From positions 186,001 through 250,000 of the forward strand of contig BCHS01000007.1 in the NCBI GenBank assembly GCA_039545275.1: a stretch of 64,000 nucleotides of DNA. The letters are read 5' to 3'. Position 1 is the first letter of the stretch. Each line of letters opens with the position of its first letter. The notes under the pieces are model-generated. The model had not been told where the DNA came from and searched no databases. It worked only from the letters and a program-made list of their open reading frames with translations. Both the position numbers and the translations under genes were made by a program. Source of the stretch: Pseudomicrostroma phylloplanum. Its lineage: Eukaryota; Basidiomycota; Exobasidiomycetes; Microstromatales. Below are positions 11,689-21,068 of the stretch, piece after piece.

Positions 11689-13423
11689 ATGGCCTATCGT
11701 CCAGGAGACGATGGTCCATACGACTGGGCAGCGGGAGATGCCCACCAGCCTTCTGCCTCCTCGTCTTCGGGCAAGAGGAGAGCGGGAGGCAGTCGGGATC
11801 ACTCTCCCTTGGCCTTCACCATAGACGTGCAGGGAGACACAGATCAGCTCATAGAAGGCAGACCGCCACCTACTACCGCTGGTGCGAGCTCATCAACACC
11901 TTCTCCACCGCCACAAGCGGACGCAAGTCGTCTGCTCCTACCCGACCATGTATCCGCTCCTGCTCCTCGATCTCCAGGCCAGCAGCAGGAAGCAGACGAG
12001 GAAGATGAAGAGGAGGAACAGGACTCTGAGATCCAGGGCCATCTCGGTGACTTTACACAGATGGATGGGGACGCCAGTGTATCGCGGTACTACGATGCGG
12101 CCAAGGCAGAGGAGAGGAAGCAGTTCAAGGAGTGCGAGATCTGTGGAGAGAAGGGGCACGTCAAGAAGGAGTGCTCCCACATCTCGGTGAGTGGATACTA
12201 CGAAGGAGCCAAGCAGCGGTCATAATGGCCAGGCAACTGATTGTTCACCTGTGTTGTGTCCTCGCGCCCCCATCAGTGTGCGTCTTGCGGAGCCATGGAC
12301 GAACACAATACTCGTAGCTGCCCTGTAGGCATCTCCTGCTTCCGCTGTGGTCAGCGAGGTCACAGAGTCGCCGACTGCAAATCACGCCCTACAGCTCGTG
12401 GCGAAATATCCTGCCGCCGATGTGGCTCCTCAAATCATACCGAGCGCAGCTGTCCCACTTACTGGAGGATCTACACCTACGTCGACGAAGACCAATGGGA
12501 GGAATTCCGAGCTCGCAAGTATGCCAGTCTTCGCGCAGAGGAAGATGATCAGGATCCAGATCGCTACACTGGGCGGAGCAGAAAGAGGCGGAAAGAGGCT
12601 GACAGTGACATGGACACTGACAGTGAAGGAGCAGAGTCGAGCTATGCAGGCGCTCGTGGTGGTGGTCCAAGTTCAGACTGGGATCCAGCAGTACGATGGT
12701 GCTACAACTGCACCGCTCGAGGGACGCACTGGGGCGACGACTGTCCTCTCCCACGCCGAGCGTATGCAAGAAATGGCGAGCCCTCCATCTTCAGCGAGTT
12801 CATCTCCCTCTCTGGTCCCTTTGCCCACAAGCTGGCACCCCCGCCGATGCCAGAAGCAGCCCACCCTGTAGCAGACATGTACGATGTCTCTGTCGGCCCC
12901 AATGCCTCTATGCACTTCTTTGGTGGCGCTGCCGGGTCAAGCAGAGGAGGAGCGAGGGGTGGGCAAAGCCTCGAAGACTACGTAGATGGTGTCTTTGCCC
13001 GTGCTCCGAAGAGCATCAGAGGCAGGGCGGAGAGGGATCGTCGAGAAGAGAAGAGCAGTCGTGCCCAGCGGGACAAGGATCGTCAGAGGGATAGGGACCG
13101 CAAGCGATACGCAGGAGCAGACGATTCACCTAGAGCTCCAGAACGTGAGTACAGTCAAAGTCGCCCTTCTGCTAGTAGCGCAGCGCATCGTCGCCGACAT
13201 TGCCTCTTCTCTTTCTTCTCCTTCCTCATCTCTGACCCATGACTCCCACCTCGTTCCAGACCACAGGAGTCTCGCAGACCGCATCGGCTTCCAGGGCGCA
13301 GATGACGGGCACCGTGAACAGGATCGCAAACGGAGACGGCACAATGAAGGGCACCGGCAAAGCGGCGGCGGCGGTCGGGACTCAAGAAGAGAGTCCCACC
13401 GACCTGTCCATCAGCGCTTCTAG
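11689..13423 (+). CDS. CCHC zinc-knuckle protein, Air1/Air2-like (short isoform)
   Basis: Probable RNA-binding subunit of a TRAMP-type nuclear polyadenylation complex, which marks aberrant RNAs for the exosome. Exons 11689-12186, 12277-13144 and 13260-13423 give 509 aa. Five zinc knuckles follow an acidic N-terminal region: CEICGEKGHVKKEC, CASCGAMDEHNTRSC, CFRCGQRGHRVADC, CRRCGSSNHTERSC and CYNCTARGTHWGDDC; the second and fifth have one extra residue before the His. The C-terminus is rich in Arg, Asp, Glu and Lys and ends with SLADRIGFQ and an Arg/His-rich tail. Five tandem knuckles are the Air1/Air2/ZCCHC7 signature, so the family call is good; TRAMP membership is inferred from that family. 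A second acceptor 7 nt downstream (AG at 13266) would instead open the long tail listed separately. Confidence 0.8.
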
Positions 13424-14648
13424 GAAGAGAAGAGCACCTGATGACTCAGACATCGATGAAGACTTTGAGTGGCACACGCTCCATGAAACCGGCCTCGCCC
13501 TCAACGGGAATACGTCTACTCAAGCTGTCACTCCACCTCCCAAGAAGAAGACGAAGAGGGAGAAGAGAATGATCAAGGCACAGGAGAAGCAAGCTGCCGT
13601 CGACCTTCGCATAGAGCAAGACCTCAAGTCGCGCGGGTACACTTACCGTGGGAAAAAGCTCATCGACCGCGATGGCAAGAAGCTGGGCAAGCCAGAGCGT
13701 CAGAAGCTCGAGGCTGCTGCGAGGAACAGAGAGACAGCTCGGGTGCTGAAGGAGAGAGAAGCGAAGAAGAAGGCGGCGAGGGCGGCGGAGGCGCAATCTC
13801 AGAAGCCAAAGAAGGCAGCAGCCGCCAAGACGCCAGCCAAGGCCGCTTCTCCCAAGCAGGCGGCCAAGAAAGCTACGAAGCCTGCCACGCCTCCCAAGGC
13901 TGCAAAGAACGCTGCAAAGCCACAGCTCGATGATGCTGCAGAGCTAGAAGTAAAACAGGAGAAGGCCCGCCAGAAGACTGCTCGCAGGAAGGCGAGAAAG
14001 TCGGAGGCGAAGGCTGCAGAGCAAAGCAAGAGCCAAGCCAAGGGCAAGGCTCAGGCTAAGGCCTCGCCCACGGCCAAGACCAAGGCCGATGCCAAGAGCA
14101 AGGGCAACAGCACCAGCACCAACAAGACTGTCATAAGAGACGCGAGCATCGCGGCCAAGTTGGAGGCACAGCGCCAACAACAACAACAACAACAGCAGCA
14201 GCAGCAGGCCTTGGCGGAGCAGGTCATTGCACGCCTGAGCTCCCGGCAGGAGCAAAGTATGCGCGATAAAGCCCAGACGGCCCAGCTCAAGGCTGCGAAG
14301 GAAGCGTCTCGCTCTGAGCGCCGTGCCACCGCCGGTGGTGGTGCTGGTGGTGCTGGTGCTGGAGGGGGTAAAGAGTACAAGGGCGGACCAGCACAACGTC
14401 CCGGTGAACCTCGCTTCGGACCTTTCTCTACCGATCACAATCACGATCGTGACCCAAGAGGCTCTGCCGCCTACAGTGGTGGTGGTGGGAAAGACGCGGA
14501 TGATGGCTTCTCTTTTGGGACGGCGGAAGACTTTAAGAGAGCTGCGAGCAGGAGTGGACGTGCGGTGAAGAGGGAGACGACGGCGTCCGGGAGCGGGAGT
14601 GGGGGTGGGGGTGGCAATCGACCTCTGTTTAGAGGAGGGTATGATTGA
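13267..14648 (+). CDS. Lys/Ala-rich tail: alternative 3' exon of the CCHC gene or separate gene
   Basis: A continuous frame, open from 13239 to the stop at 14648, overlaps the last exon of the CCHC gene in a different frame. If exon 2 (ending 13144) is spliced to the AG at 13266 instead of 13259, the CCHC frame enters this one and the product becomes 915 aa. If it is a separate gene, an ATG at 13326 would give about 440 aa. Contents: PDDSDIDEDFEWHTLHETGL, a basic KKKTKREKR stretch, a probable helical segment with DLKSRGYTYRGKKLIDRDGK, an Ala/Lys/Pro-rich histone-H1-like region, a poly-Gln run from CAA/CAG codons at about 14176-14208, and a Gly/Ser-rich C-terminus. No catalytic domain is recognised; nucleic-acid binding is inferred from composition only. 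Confidence 0.6.
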
Positions 14649-14699
14649 ATGCACTCGAGCTCGAGAGCTGGTAGAGCATAGAGGCGAGATAAGACTAGA

Positions 14700-14713
14700 G
14701 GGGGGGGGGGGGG
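14700..14713. repeat. Homopolymer G run
   Basis: Fourteen consecutive G bases lie between two convergent gene ends. Such runs are prone to length errors. Confidence 0.95.
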
Positions 14714-14799
14714 TCCTTAGATCGCACATCATTCATCTAGAAGTTCATAGCATTGCACTCTCATCATAGCATAGCGTAGTGCTCTTTGGTCTCGCATGT

Positions 14800-17700
14800 C
14801 TAAGCATCCCCTTCAATCCTAGCAAAGTTCTGCTTCGCAACCTCCAACGCCTGTCTCTCCGCCTTGAGGTCCTTAACCTTCATCTCGCTCTGCTCCCTCA
14901 CCTTCTCCGGCATCTTCCCAAATTCAGGCTTCCCCTGCATCGTCTCCTCCTTCTTGATCGCAACGTCATTAAGCTGCAGCTTCTTGTCCAACTTGGAGAG
15001 CTCTTTAGCTACATCGATGACTCCTCGGGCGAGGATGTGGACATTTGTAGTGGCAGAGAGGGTTTGGAAGACGCACCCGTCGGGGATTTGGGAAGAGGAG
15101 GTGACTTCGACGGATGTGCATCCCTTGACGAGTGTGTGCACTACTTCCTTCTGCGAGGAGAGGAGAGAAGAGGTGGCGCTATCGCTCGTCTCCAGGAAGG
15201 CTTGGATGTTGGACTGGATCGCGTAGTCGGCAGCCAAGGAGCGGATGGCTTTAACGGCTGCAAAGACCTGGTCGAATTGTCCGTCGGACTTGGCGTCGTT
15301 GCGCTCTGGCATGGCCTCGGGGAAGGAGGTGAGACAGATGGACTCGTGCTTCTCCGTGGGTCGGCGGGGGAGACGCTGCCACAGCTCTTCGGTCACATAG
15401 GGCATGAAAGGGTGCAACAACTTCAGTCCTTCGTCCAGACAGGTGTACAGAGTAGCCTGCGCAGAAGCCCTAGCGCGCTCTTCGCTGCCGGCATCTGTAA
15501 CGGGCTTGATCGCCTCGATGTAGACGTCGCAGAGCTCGTACAGCCAGAAGTTATACGCGGCCGAAGTGGCATTCATAAAGTTTCGCGACATTAGACCTGC
15601 ATTCACTTCGGCAGCAGCCACGTCCAGCCTATGCAGGATCCACTTTTCCACGAGAGACTCGGAGCCGGTGGGCTTGTTCTCAGAGGGAGGCTGGAAACCA
15701 CCTTCCAGCTTGGCGAGGGCGAACTTGGTGGCGTTCCAGAGCTTGTTGCAGAACTTGCGGTAGCCCTCTACTCGCATGATGTCCAGATTGATGTCCCGTC
15801 CGGCGGAGGTATAGGCGCAGAGAGCGAAACGCAGTGCGTCGGTACCACACTGAGGGATACCCTTGGGGTAGTCCTTCTTCTGGCCTGCAGCAGCCTTCTT
15901 GACCTCCTCGTCGCCCAAGTTGCCCTCGAGAAGCTTGGCGTGGAGACCCTCGAGCTCGATACCTGCAATGACATCCAGGGGGTCGACGACATTGCCCAGC
16001 GACTTCGACATCTTGCGGCCGTGGGCATCTCGCACCATAGCGTGGCAGAAGACCTCCTTGAAGGGGATCGAGTCGGTCAGGTACACACCCAGCATGACCA
16101 TTCGAGCAACCCAGAAGAAGAGGATGTCCCATCCGGTCTCGAGCAAGGCATTCGGGTAGAAGTGCTTCATGTCGTCCGTCTTGCCTGGCCAGCCCATGAT
16201 GCTGAATGGCCACAGACCAGACGAGAACCAAGTGTCGAGGACGTCCTCGTCTTGCTCCAAAGTGTACGGCTGCCCAGCCGCAATAACCTTTGCCCTCTCA
16301 TGAGCCTCGGCCTCATTCCTTCCAACGACCCAGTTGCCGCTGGCTGCCGGGTCGTCCTTGTCCTGCGCTCTGCCTTCGACGTTGACAAAGTAGGCTGGCA
16401 CTCGATGACCCCACCAGAGCTGACGTGAGATGCACCAGTCTGTAATCACCTCCATCCACCTGAAGAATTCGTTCTCGGTAGTCTTTGGCACAATGACCAT
16501 GTTCTGCTCCCTGACCTTGGCGACGGCCTTGTCGGCCAGCGGCCGCGAAGACACCCACCACTGAGGCTTGATGAAAGGCTCAACGACGTCTCCTGACCTC
16601 GAGCAGATAGGGATCATCATTGGATTGTCCTTCGTCTCGACGTAGAGTCCCTCCTTCTTCAGAGCCTCAACAACAGTCCTACGTGCGTGGAAGCGCTTCT
16701 GACCCTTGAACTCTCCAGCTTCGTCATTCAGCGTTCCATCTTCATTGAGGATGTTGATGAATTCGAGCTTGTGTCTCACACCCACTTCGTAATCGTTGGG
16801 GTCGTGAGCAGGGGTAATCTTCACAGCTCCCGTTCCGAATTCCATATCGACAGCCTGGTCATCGGTGATGATGGGGATCTTGCGGTCGGGCAAGAAGGGG
16901 TGCTCAGCGAACTTGCCGTGCAGATGTGTGTAGCGGGGGTCCTTGGGGTGGACGGCAATAGCAGTATCACCCAGCATCGTCTCTGGACGAGTGGTCGCGA
17001 TGATGATCTTCTCGCCCTCAGCCGAGTCCTTGATCCTGTATGCAAAGCTGACAATGACACCAAACTCTACCCGCTCGTTCGCATCGTAGCCCGGAACATT
17101 CAGTAATGTCCGTCCCTTGAGCTCCTTCTGGTCGACCTCTAGGTTGGACAAGGTGGTGTTGAGCTTGCAGCACCAGTTGACCAGACGGTTTGCTCGGTAG
17201 ATGATTCCGTCCTCGTGCAGCTTGCAGAACGTCTCAATGACGGCAGCTGATCGAGTCTCGTCCATTGTGAAGGCTTCTCTAGTGAAATCATAACTTGCTC
17301 CCAACCGCCTCATTTGGTTCGAGATCCTAGCTTGGTAGTCCTCCTTCCACTCAAAGACCTTTTCGATGAACTTCTCACGACCATAGTCGTAGCGCGACTT
17401 GCCTTCCAGCTTGGCAATACGCTTCTCTACAACGGCCTGGGTGGCGATACCGGCGTGGTCGTATCCGGGAACGAAGAGGGTCCTGTATCCCTTCATCCTG
17501 TAGTAGCGGATGAGCGTATCTTGGATCGAGATTGTCAGAGCATGTCCGATATGCAGCGATCCAGTGACGTTGGGGGGAGGGGCGGGGACGACGAAAGTCT
17601 TGTCCGCGTCGTATGGGTCGTTCTCCGATGGCTCCTTTGGTGTGAAGAAGCCGGCCTTCTCCCACCAGGCGAACCAGGATGCTTCTACGTGGTCTGGATT

Positions 17701-18192
17701 GTAGCCTGCCTCCATGGGTTGCGAAAGGTCCTTCTTCTCTCCAGGTACGGTGTTGTTGATCCACTCTGGCTCTGCCTCCTTCTCCTTCTTTGCCTTTTCC
17801 TTCTTCTTGCTCTCACCTCCAGCAGCGGCAGCAGCGGGAGTCTTCTCCTTTGCAATTGCGGCCTTTCCAGCTTTCCGGGCAGCTGCCTCTGCCAGCTTAG
17901 TGGCCTTCTTGGCTGCTGTCTTGGTCATGAGGGTTCCGTCTGGACCAGGCACCAGGTCACCGGTGACCTCACCGGTGGCTGCTAGTTGACCGGTGGCGAT
18001 GGCCATGTCTGGGTCGGCAGCAGGAGCAGCCTTGCCGTCCTTGCCGGCTGCCGGGCTCGACGAAGACATGGTGCGTAGGCTAGATGGAGTGAGAGGGGTT
18101 GCTCTGCGGCGGATGGGTGTGATGTGTCGCGAAGCCTGCAAGGAAGGTAAGATACGACGAGTGATTCCTGTGAATGCTGAGCCAAGTAGCAT
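14800..18192 (-). CDS. VAS1: Valyl-tRNA synthetase, probably dual cytosolic/mitochondrial
   Basis: Class Ia aminoacyl-tRNA synthetase that charges tRNA-Val. Single exon. The HIGH motif is in PPPNVTGSLHIGHALT near residue 210 and the KMSKS motif in GRKMSKSLGNVVDPLDVI near 726. Between them lies the CP1 editing domain (TTRPETMLGDTAIAVHPKDP, GAVKITPAHDPNDYEVG). An anticodon-binding domain and a C-terminal coiled coil typical of ValRS (from about SKLDKKLQLNDVAIKKEE) complete it. Two starts make sense: ATG at 18192 (1130 aa) adds an Arg-rich, acid-free segment MLLGSAFTGITRRILPSLQ like a mitochondrial presequence, while ATG at 18069 (MSSSSPAAGKDG, 1089 aa) begins a Lys/Ala-rich cytosolic extension. 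The frame is open further up to 18348, but that stretch does not look like protein. One VAS1 gene serves both compartments in yeast. Confidence 0.96.
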   Translation of the reverse strand: MLLGSAFTGITRRILPSLQASRHITPIRRRATPLTPSSLRTMSSSSPAAGKDGKAAPAADPDMAIATGQLAATGEVTGDLVPGPDGTLMTKTAAKKATKLAEAAARKAGKAAIAKEKTPAAAAAGGESKKKEKAKKEKEAEPEWINNTVPGEKKDLSQPMEAGYNPDHVEASWFAWWEKAGFFTPKEPSENDPYDADKTFVVPAPPPNVTGSLHIGHALTISIQDTLIRYYRMKGYRTLFVPGYDHAGIATQAVVEKRIAKLEGKSRYDYGREKFIEKVFEWKEDYQARISNQMRRLGASYDFTREAFTMDETRSAAVIETFCKLHEDGIIYRANRLVNWCCKLNTTLSNLEVDQKELKGRTLLNVPGYDANERVEFGVIVSFAYRIKDSAEGEKIIIATTRPETMLGDTAIAVHPKDPRYTHLHGKFAEHPFLPDRKIPIITDDQAVDMEFGTGAVKITPAHDPNDYEVGVRHKLEFINILNEDGTLNDEAGEFKGQKRFHARRTVVEALKKEGLYVETKDNPMMIPICSRSGDVVEPFIKPQWWVSSRPLADKAVAKVREQNMVIVPKTTENEFFRWMEVITDWCISRQLWWGHRVPAYFVNVEGRAQDKDDPAASGNWVVGRNEAEAHERAKVIAAGQPYTLEQDEDVLDTWFSSGLWPFSIMGWPGKTDDMKHFYPNALLETGWDILFFWVARMVMLGVYLTDSIPFKEVFCHAMVRDAHGRKMSKSLGNVVDPLDVIAGIELEGLHAKLLEGNLGDEEVKKAAAGQKKDYPKGIPQCGTDALRFALCAYTSAGRDINLDIMRVEGYRKFCNKLWNATKFALAKLEGGFQPPSENKPTGSESLVEKWILHRLDVAAAEVNAGLMSRNFMNATSAAYNFWLYELCDVYIEAIKPVTDAGSEERARASAQATLYTCLDEGLKLLHPFMPYVTEELWQRLPRRPTEKHESICLTSFPEAMPERNDAKSDGQFDQVFAAVKAIRSLAADYAIQSNIQAFLETSDSATSSLLSSQKEVVHTLVKGCTSVEVTSSSQIPDGCVFQTLSATTNVHILARGVIDVAKELSKLDKKLQLNDVAIKKEETMQGKPEFGKMPEKVREQSEMKVKDLKAERQALEVAKQNFARIEGDA

Positions 18193-18453
18193 CCAAAGCT
18201 GCTTGCGTTGGTTGCTCGAGATGGTCAAGGCTGGTCTTCTTGCGGTGATGCTGCAATACGAGAAGAACTGACTCGCTCCTCCTGACTTTGCGGAAGTGAG
18301 GCAAAGCCACCGCGCGCAGCCAACGCCTCCGCCTCCCCCGCACGGCACTCACTCACACCACTCACCGCTCACACGACAGTCAAGACGATACACGCTGCTT
18401 CGGCGCTGATAAGATAAGGACCACACGCAGCTCACCAGCCCGCAGCAGTCAGC
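18193..18453. promoter_or_regulatory. Divergent promoter, VAS1 / METTL7-like methyltransferase
   Basis: A 261-bp interval lies between divergent start codons. If the two forms of valyl-tRNA synthetase arise from different transcript starts, the controlling sites lie here and in the first 120 bases of the VAS1 coding region. Confidence 0.45.
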
Positions 18454-19529
18454 ATGGCCGGAACAGCACAAGTCAAGCTCACCACATCACCGCCCCACTC
18501 TCCCACTCTACTCGAGGCCATCGTGGGCCTGTCAAAGCCGATCATCCTCGCCTGCTACATCTTCGTCTATGGTCTGCCCATCTCCATCGTGCAGCAGCTC
18601 TCCACACTCAGTCCGACCAAGTTGCTGAGCCCGTGGGCATGGAGGGATGCCATCTGGGGCAATGGGTCGCCAGCTGTGTTGAAGGAGGGAGACAAGATGA
18701 TGTACGATGCAAAGAAGGAATTTGTCAGTCTGGCGTACGGCACTGTGCTCGAGGTAGGCGCAGGGAGCGGAGAGACGATCAAGTACTACGAAGATGCCAA
18801 GGTGAGTCGTCATAAGCGGAATGAGAGTGCGTCAAGGTCGACGCTGAAACTGTGCCTGCTATTCTACTCCGGTCGCCAGATCGAGAAGCTCTTCGCACTG
18901 GAACCCTTCCCGCCCCTCGTCAAGGTCCTCAGAAAGACCATCACTGCTCGCGGACCTGCCTTTCAGCGCAAGACTGTTGTCATACCTCTCGGCATTCAAG
19001 AGAAGAGCCTCTTGCGCTCCGAATACGGCATCGCCAAAGAGTCCGTCGACAGTCTCGTACTCGTGCAATGCCTGTGTTCCATGCCACAGCCAAAGAAGCA
19101 CCTCAGGTACTGCGTAGAGTTGCTGAAACCCGGTGGGACTCTGATCCTGGTAAGCAAGGCCGGGAAGTGGAGTGCCCTATCAAAGATCTCATGCTAACAT
19201 GCCGTCTCCCTTCTTATGTACTCTAGATTGAGCACGTCACTTCACCGCACCCTACTACTCGGTTATTGCAAGACCTCATCACGCCTGTGTGGAGCTTTGC
19301 GGCAAATGGATGCGAGCTCAACAGAGATACGCTGGCCTCGATGGAGTCTCTGAACTGCTGGGAAGACGTCGTAGTGAAGAGGCCCACCGCACAGGTGAGT
19401 TGTAGGCCCCAGCACGGGACTTCGCCGCTAAGGAAATTCCCGTCTGAACTGACCGCCATCTCTTCACTCTTACAGACGACGGCAGATTTGGTCCCACATG
19501 TCTTTGTCAGGGCGATCAAGAAGAGGTAG
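18454..19529 (+). CDS. METTL7-like SAM-dependent methyltransferase
   Basis: Class I methyltransferase resembling the METTL7/thiol methyltransferase group. Four exons join cleanly: 18454-18801, 18880-19149, 19227-19394 and 19476-19529 (all phase 0), giving 279 aa. An N-terminal hydrophobic segment (IILACYIFVYGLPISIVQQL, residues about 30-50) suggests membrane or lipid-droplet anchoring, as in METTL7. The SAM-binding motif I is VLEVGAGSGETIKYYEDAK near residue 98. Post-motif regions ESVDSLVLVQCLCSMPQPKK and LLKPGGTLILIEHVTSPH are typical, and the late WSFAANGCELNRDT segment matches the family layout after motif VI. The substrate is not evident. The neighbouring dehydrogenase runs the same way but has its own promoter gap of 261 bp. 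Confidence 0.85.
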
Positions 19530-19790
19530 CGAATGCGAAAGAAGAAGCTTCGTCGCCGTCACTTGCCGCCTGTCCGTCTGTATCAATGCAACCCGATCCC
19601 ATCACCACCTAGAGAGCACGTCAGTCTCATCTCCGTCCTTATGTCCGATGCAACCTCCACCTGCTGCGTGCCGGCGGAGTGCCACCTCTTCCCCGCTTTG
19701 ATGCCAGACTACTTATAGCTCGACCTCACCTCGCCTTTTTCCATTGGAGGCACTTCTCATAGCAAGAAAGACATCGAGAGCTACTCCAAA

Positions 19791-20894
19791 ATGTCATCAT
19801 CCTCAGCACAGCAGAAGACCCTCTTCCTTGTCGGTCCCGGCCTCATCGGCGGTTCCCTCCTCCTGAAGCTCAAGGAGTCTCGTCCAGACCTCAAGCTGCA
19901 CGCCCTAACCCGGCGCAAAGACCAAGCCGATTCCCTCTCCTCGCTCGGCATCACTCCCGTCCAAGGTTCTCTAGAAGACCACGATCTGATTGCCGAATGG
20001 GCAGCCAAATCGGACATTGTCATCCACGCCGCCTCGGCTGATGATGATAAGGGTGCCTTTGCGATCGTCGATGGGCTTACCTCGCGACCCAAGGATGCAC
20101 CCAGGGCGGTGTACATTCAGACGAGTGGGAACGACGAGCTTGCCAATTCGGCACGGGGATACGCAGGCAGGAGTATCGAGGACAAGACCCTCTCGGACGT
20201 GAAAGCAGACGATGCTGCTCTGCTGGAGCGGATCCACCCACAGGCCTACCATCACCATGTGGATGGTCCACTGCTGAAGCGTCTGCTGAACCCAGCAAAG
20301 GAGAAGGAGCACAATGTGGTTGGTTCGATCATGATGCCTCCTCTCATCTACGGAATCGGCTCAGAACCATGGAAGCGTCTCTCCATCCAGACGCCCATGC
20401 TCACACAGGCCATGATCGACCGCGGGACTGTCGCTCTCCCCGACCCAGGCGAGGAGGCCGGCACCTCGGGCCACTGGAACGCAGTCTGGGTACACGACCT
20501 AGTCGACGCCTACATCTCTCTCCTCTCCCACCTCGAAAGCCTACAACCGGGAGAACAAAAGACTCACATTGTATTCCCAGCCGAGAAGAAGCCCTTTGCT
20601 TGGAAGGAACACTTCGCCGCTGTTGCTTCGGAGCTCAAGCGCCTCGGACACCCAAGCGCACAAGGCGAGCCTCGTCTCCTCAAGACACGCGATGAGTTTT
20701 ATGAATTCATTGGGGGGAAGGAGAACCCTTATAGCGAGTGCTTTAGCTTCTTGGTCTGGGGAAAAGAGAATAGCTTTACGTCTCCGGATCTGCTGGGCAG
20801 TCTTGGGTTCAAGCACAAGGCAAAGGGAGTTGTTGATAGTATCCTCGAGGGCAAGGAGCTGGAAGGGTTTATCAAGGAGCGTTTGAACAAGTGA
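19791..20894 (+). CDS. Extended SDR-type NAD(P)-dependent dehydrogenase/epimerase-like protein
   Basis: Intronless 367-aa protein with an N-terminal Rossmann fold. The nucleotide-binding glycine pattern is FLVGPGLIGGSLLLKLKE (GxGxxGG, residues about 12-29); DIVIHAASADD near residue 75 and YIQTSGND near 105 occupy the positions of the fourth and fifth strands of atypical or extended SDRs. A canonical YxxxK active-site pair is not obvious. LVDAYISLLSHL and the C-terminal helical region fit the NmrA/epimerase-like family seen in fungi. The substrate is unknown. The frame starts at the first ATG after a TTATAG element near 19712. It converges on SAC3 with 174 bp between stop codons. Confidence 0.8.
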   Translation: MSSSSAQQKTLFLVGPGLIGGSLLLKLKESRPDLKLHALTRRKDQADSLSSLGITPVQGSLEDHDLIAEWAAKSDIVIHAASADDDKGAFAIVDGLTSRPKDAPRAVYIQTSGNDELANSARGYAGRSIEDKTLSDVKADDAALLERIHPQAYHHHVDGPLLKRLLNPAKEKEHNVVGSIMMPPLIYGIGSEPWKRLSIQTPMLTQAMIDRGTVALPDPGEEAGTSGHWNAVWVHDLVDAYISLLSHLESLQPGEQKTHIVFPAEKKPFAWKEHFAAVASELKRLGHPSAQGEPRLLKTRDEFYEFIGGKENPYSECFSFLVWGKENSFTSPDLLGSLGFKHKAKGVVDSILEGKELEGFIKERLNK

Positions 20895-21068
20895 AGGTTT
20901 GAACAAGAGAGGAGGAGGACGATTACACAGATGCTACTGTATAAAATGCCCTGATATGGTATCGAATAACAATGTTAAATTACTGTACAAATACACGGCT
21001 CCGGCTGTCCCATCGCACTGTCCCCGTCTCTACGCCTCTGTCTCTGTTCGCTACATGCCCTCCCCCTC

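Noticed and set aside
13944..14732. Minus-strand 262-codon frame with long Leu runs
   Set aside because: The Leu runs are the complement of CAG/CAA Gln codons, and the rest mirrors the Lys/Ala-rich plus frame.
14779..16428. Long plus-strand frames (265-271 codons) opposite valyl-tRNA synthetase
   Set aside because: They are antisense shadows of a strongly conserved synthetase. Their translations are Leu/Val/Glu-rich mirrors of its codon usage with no domain.
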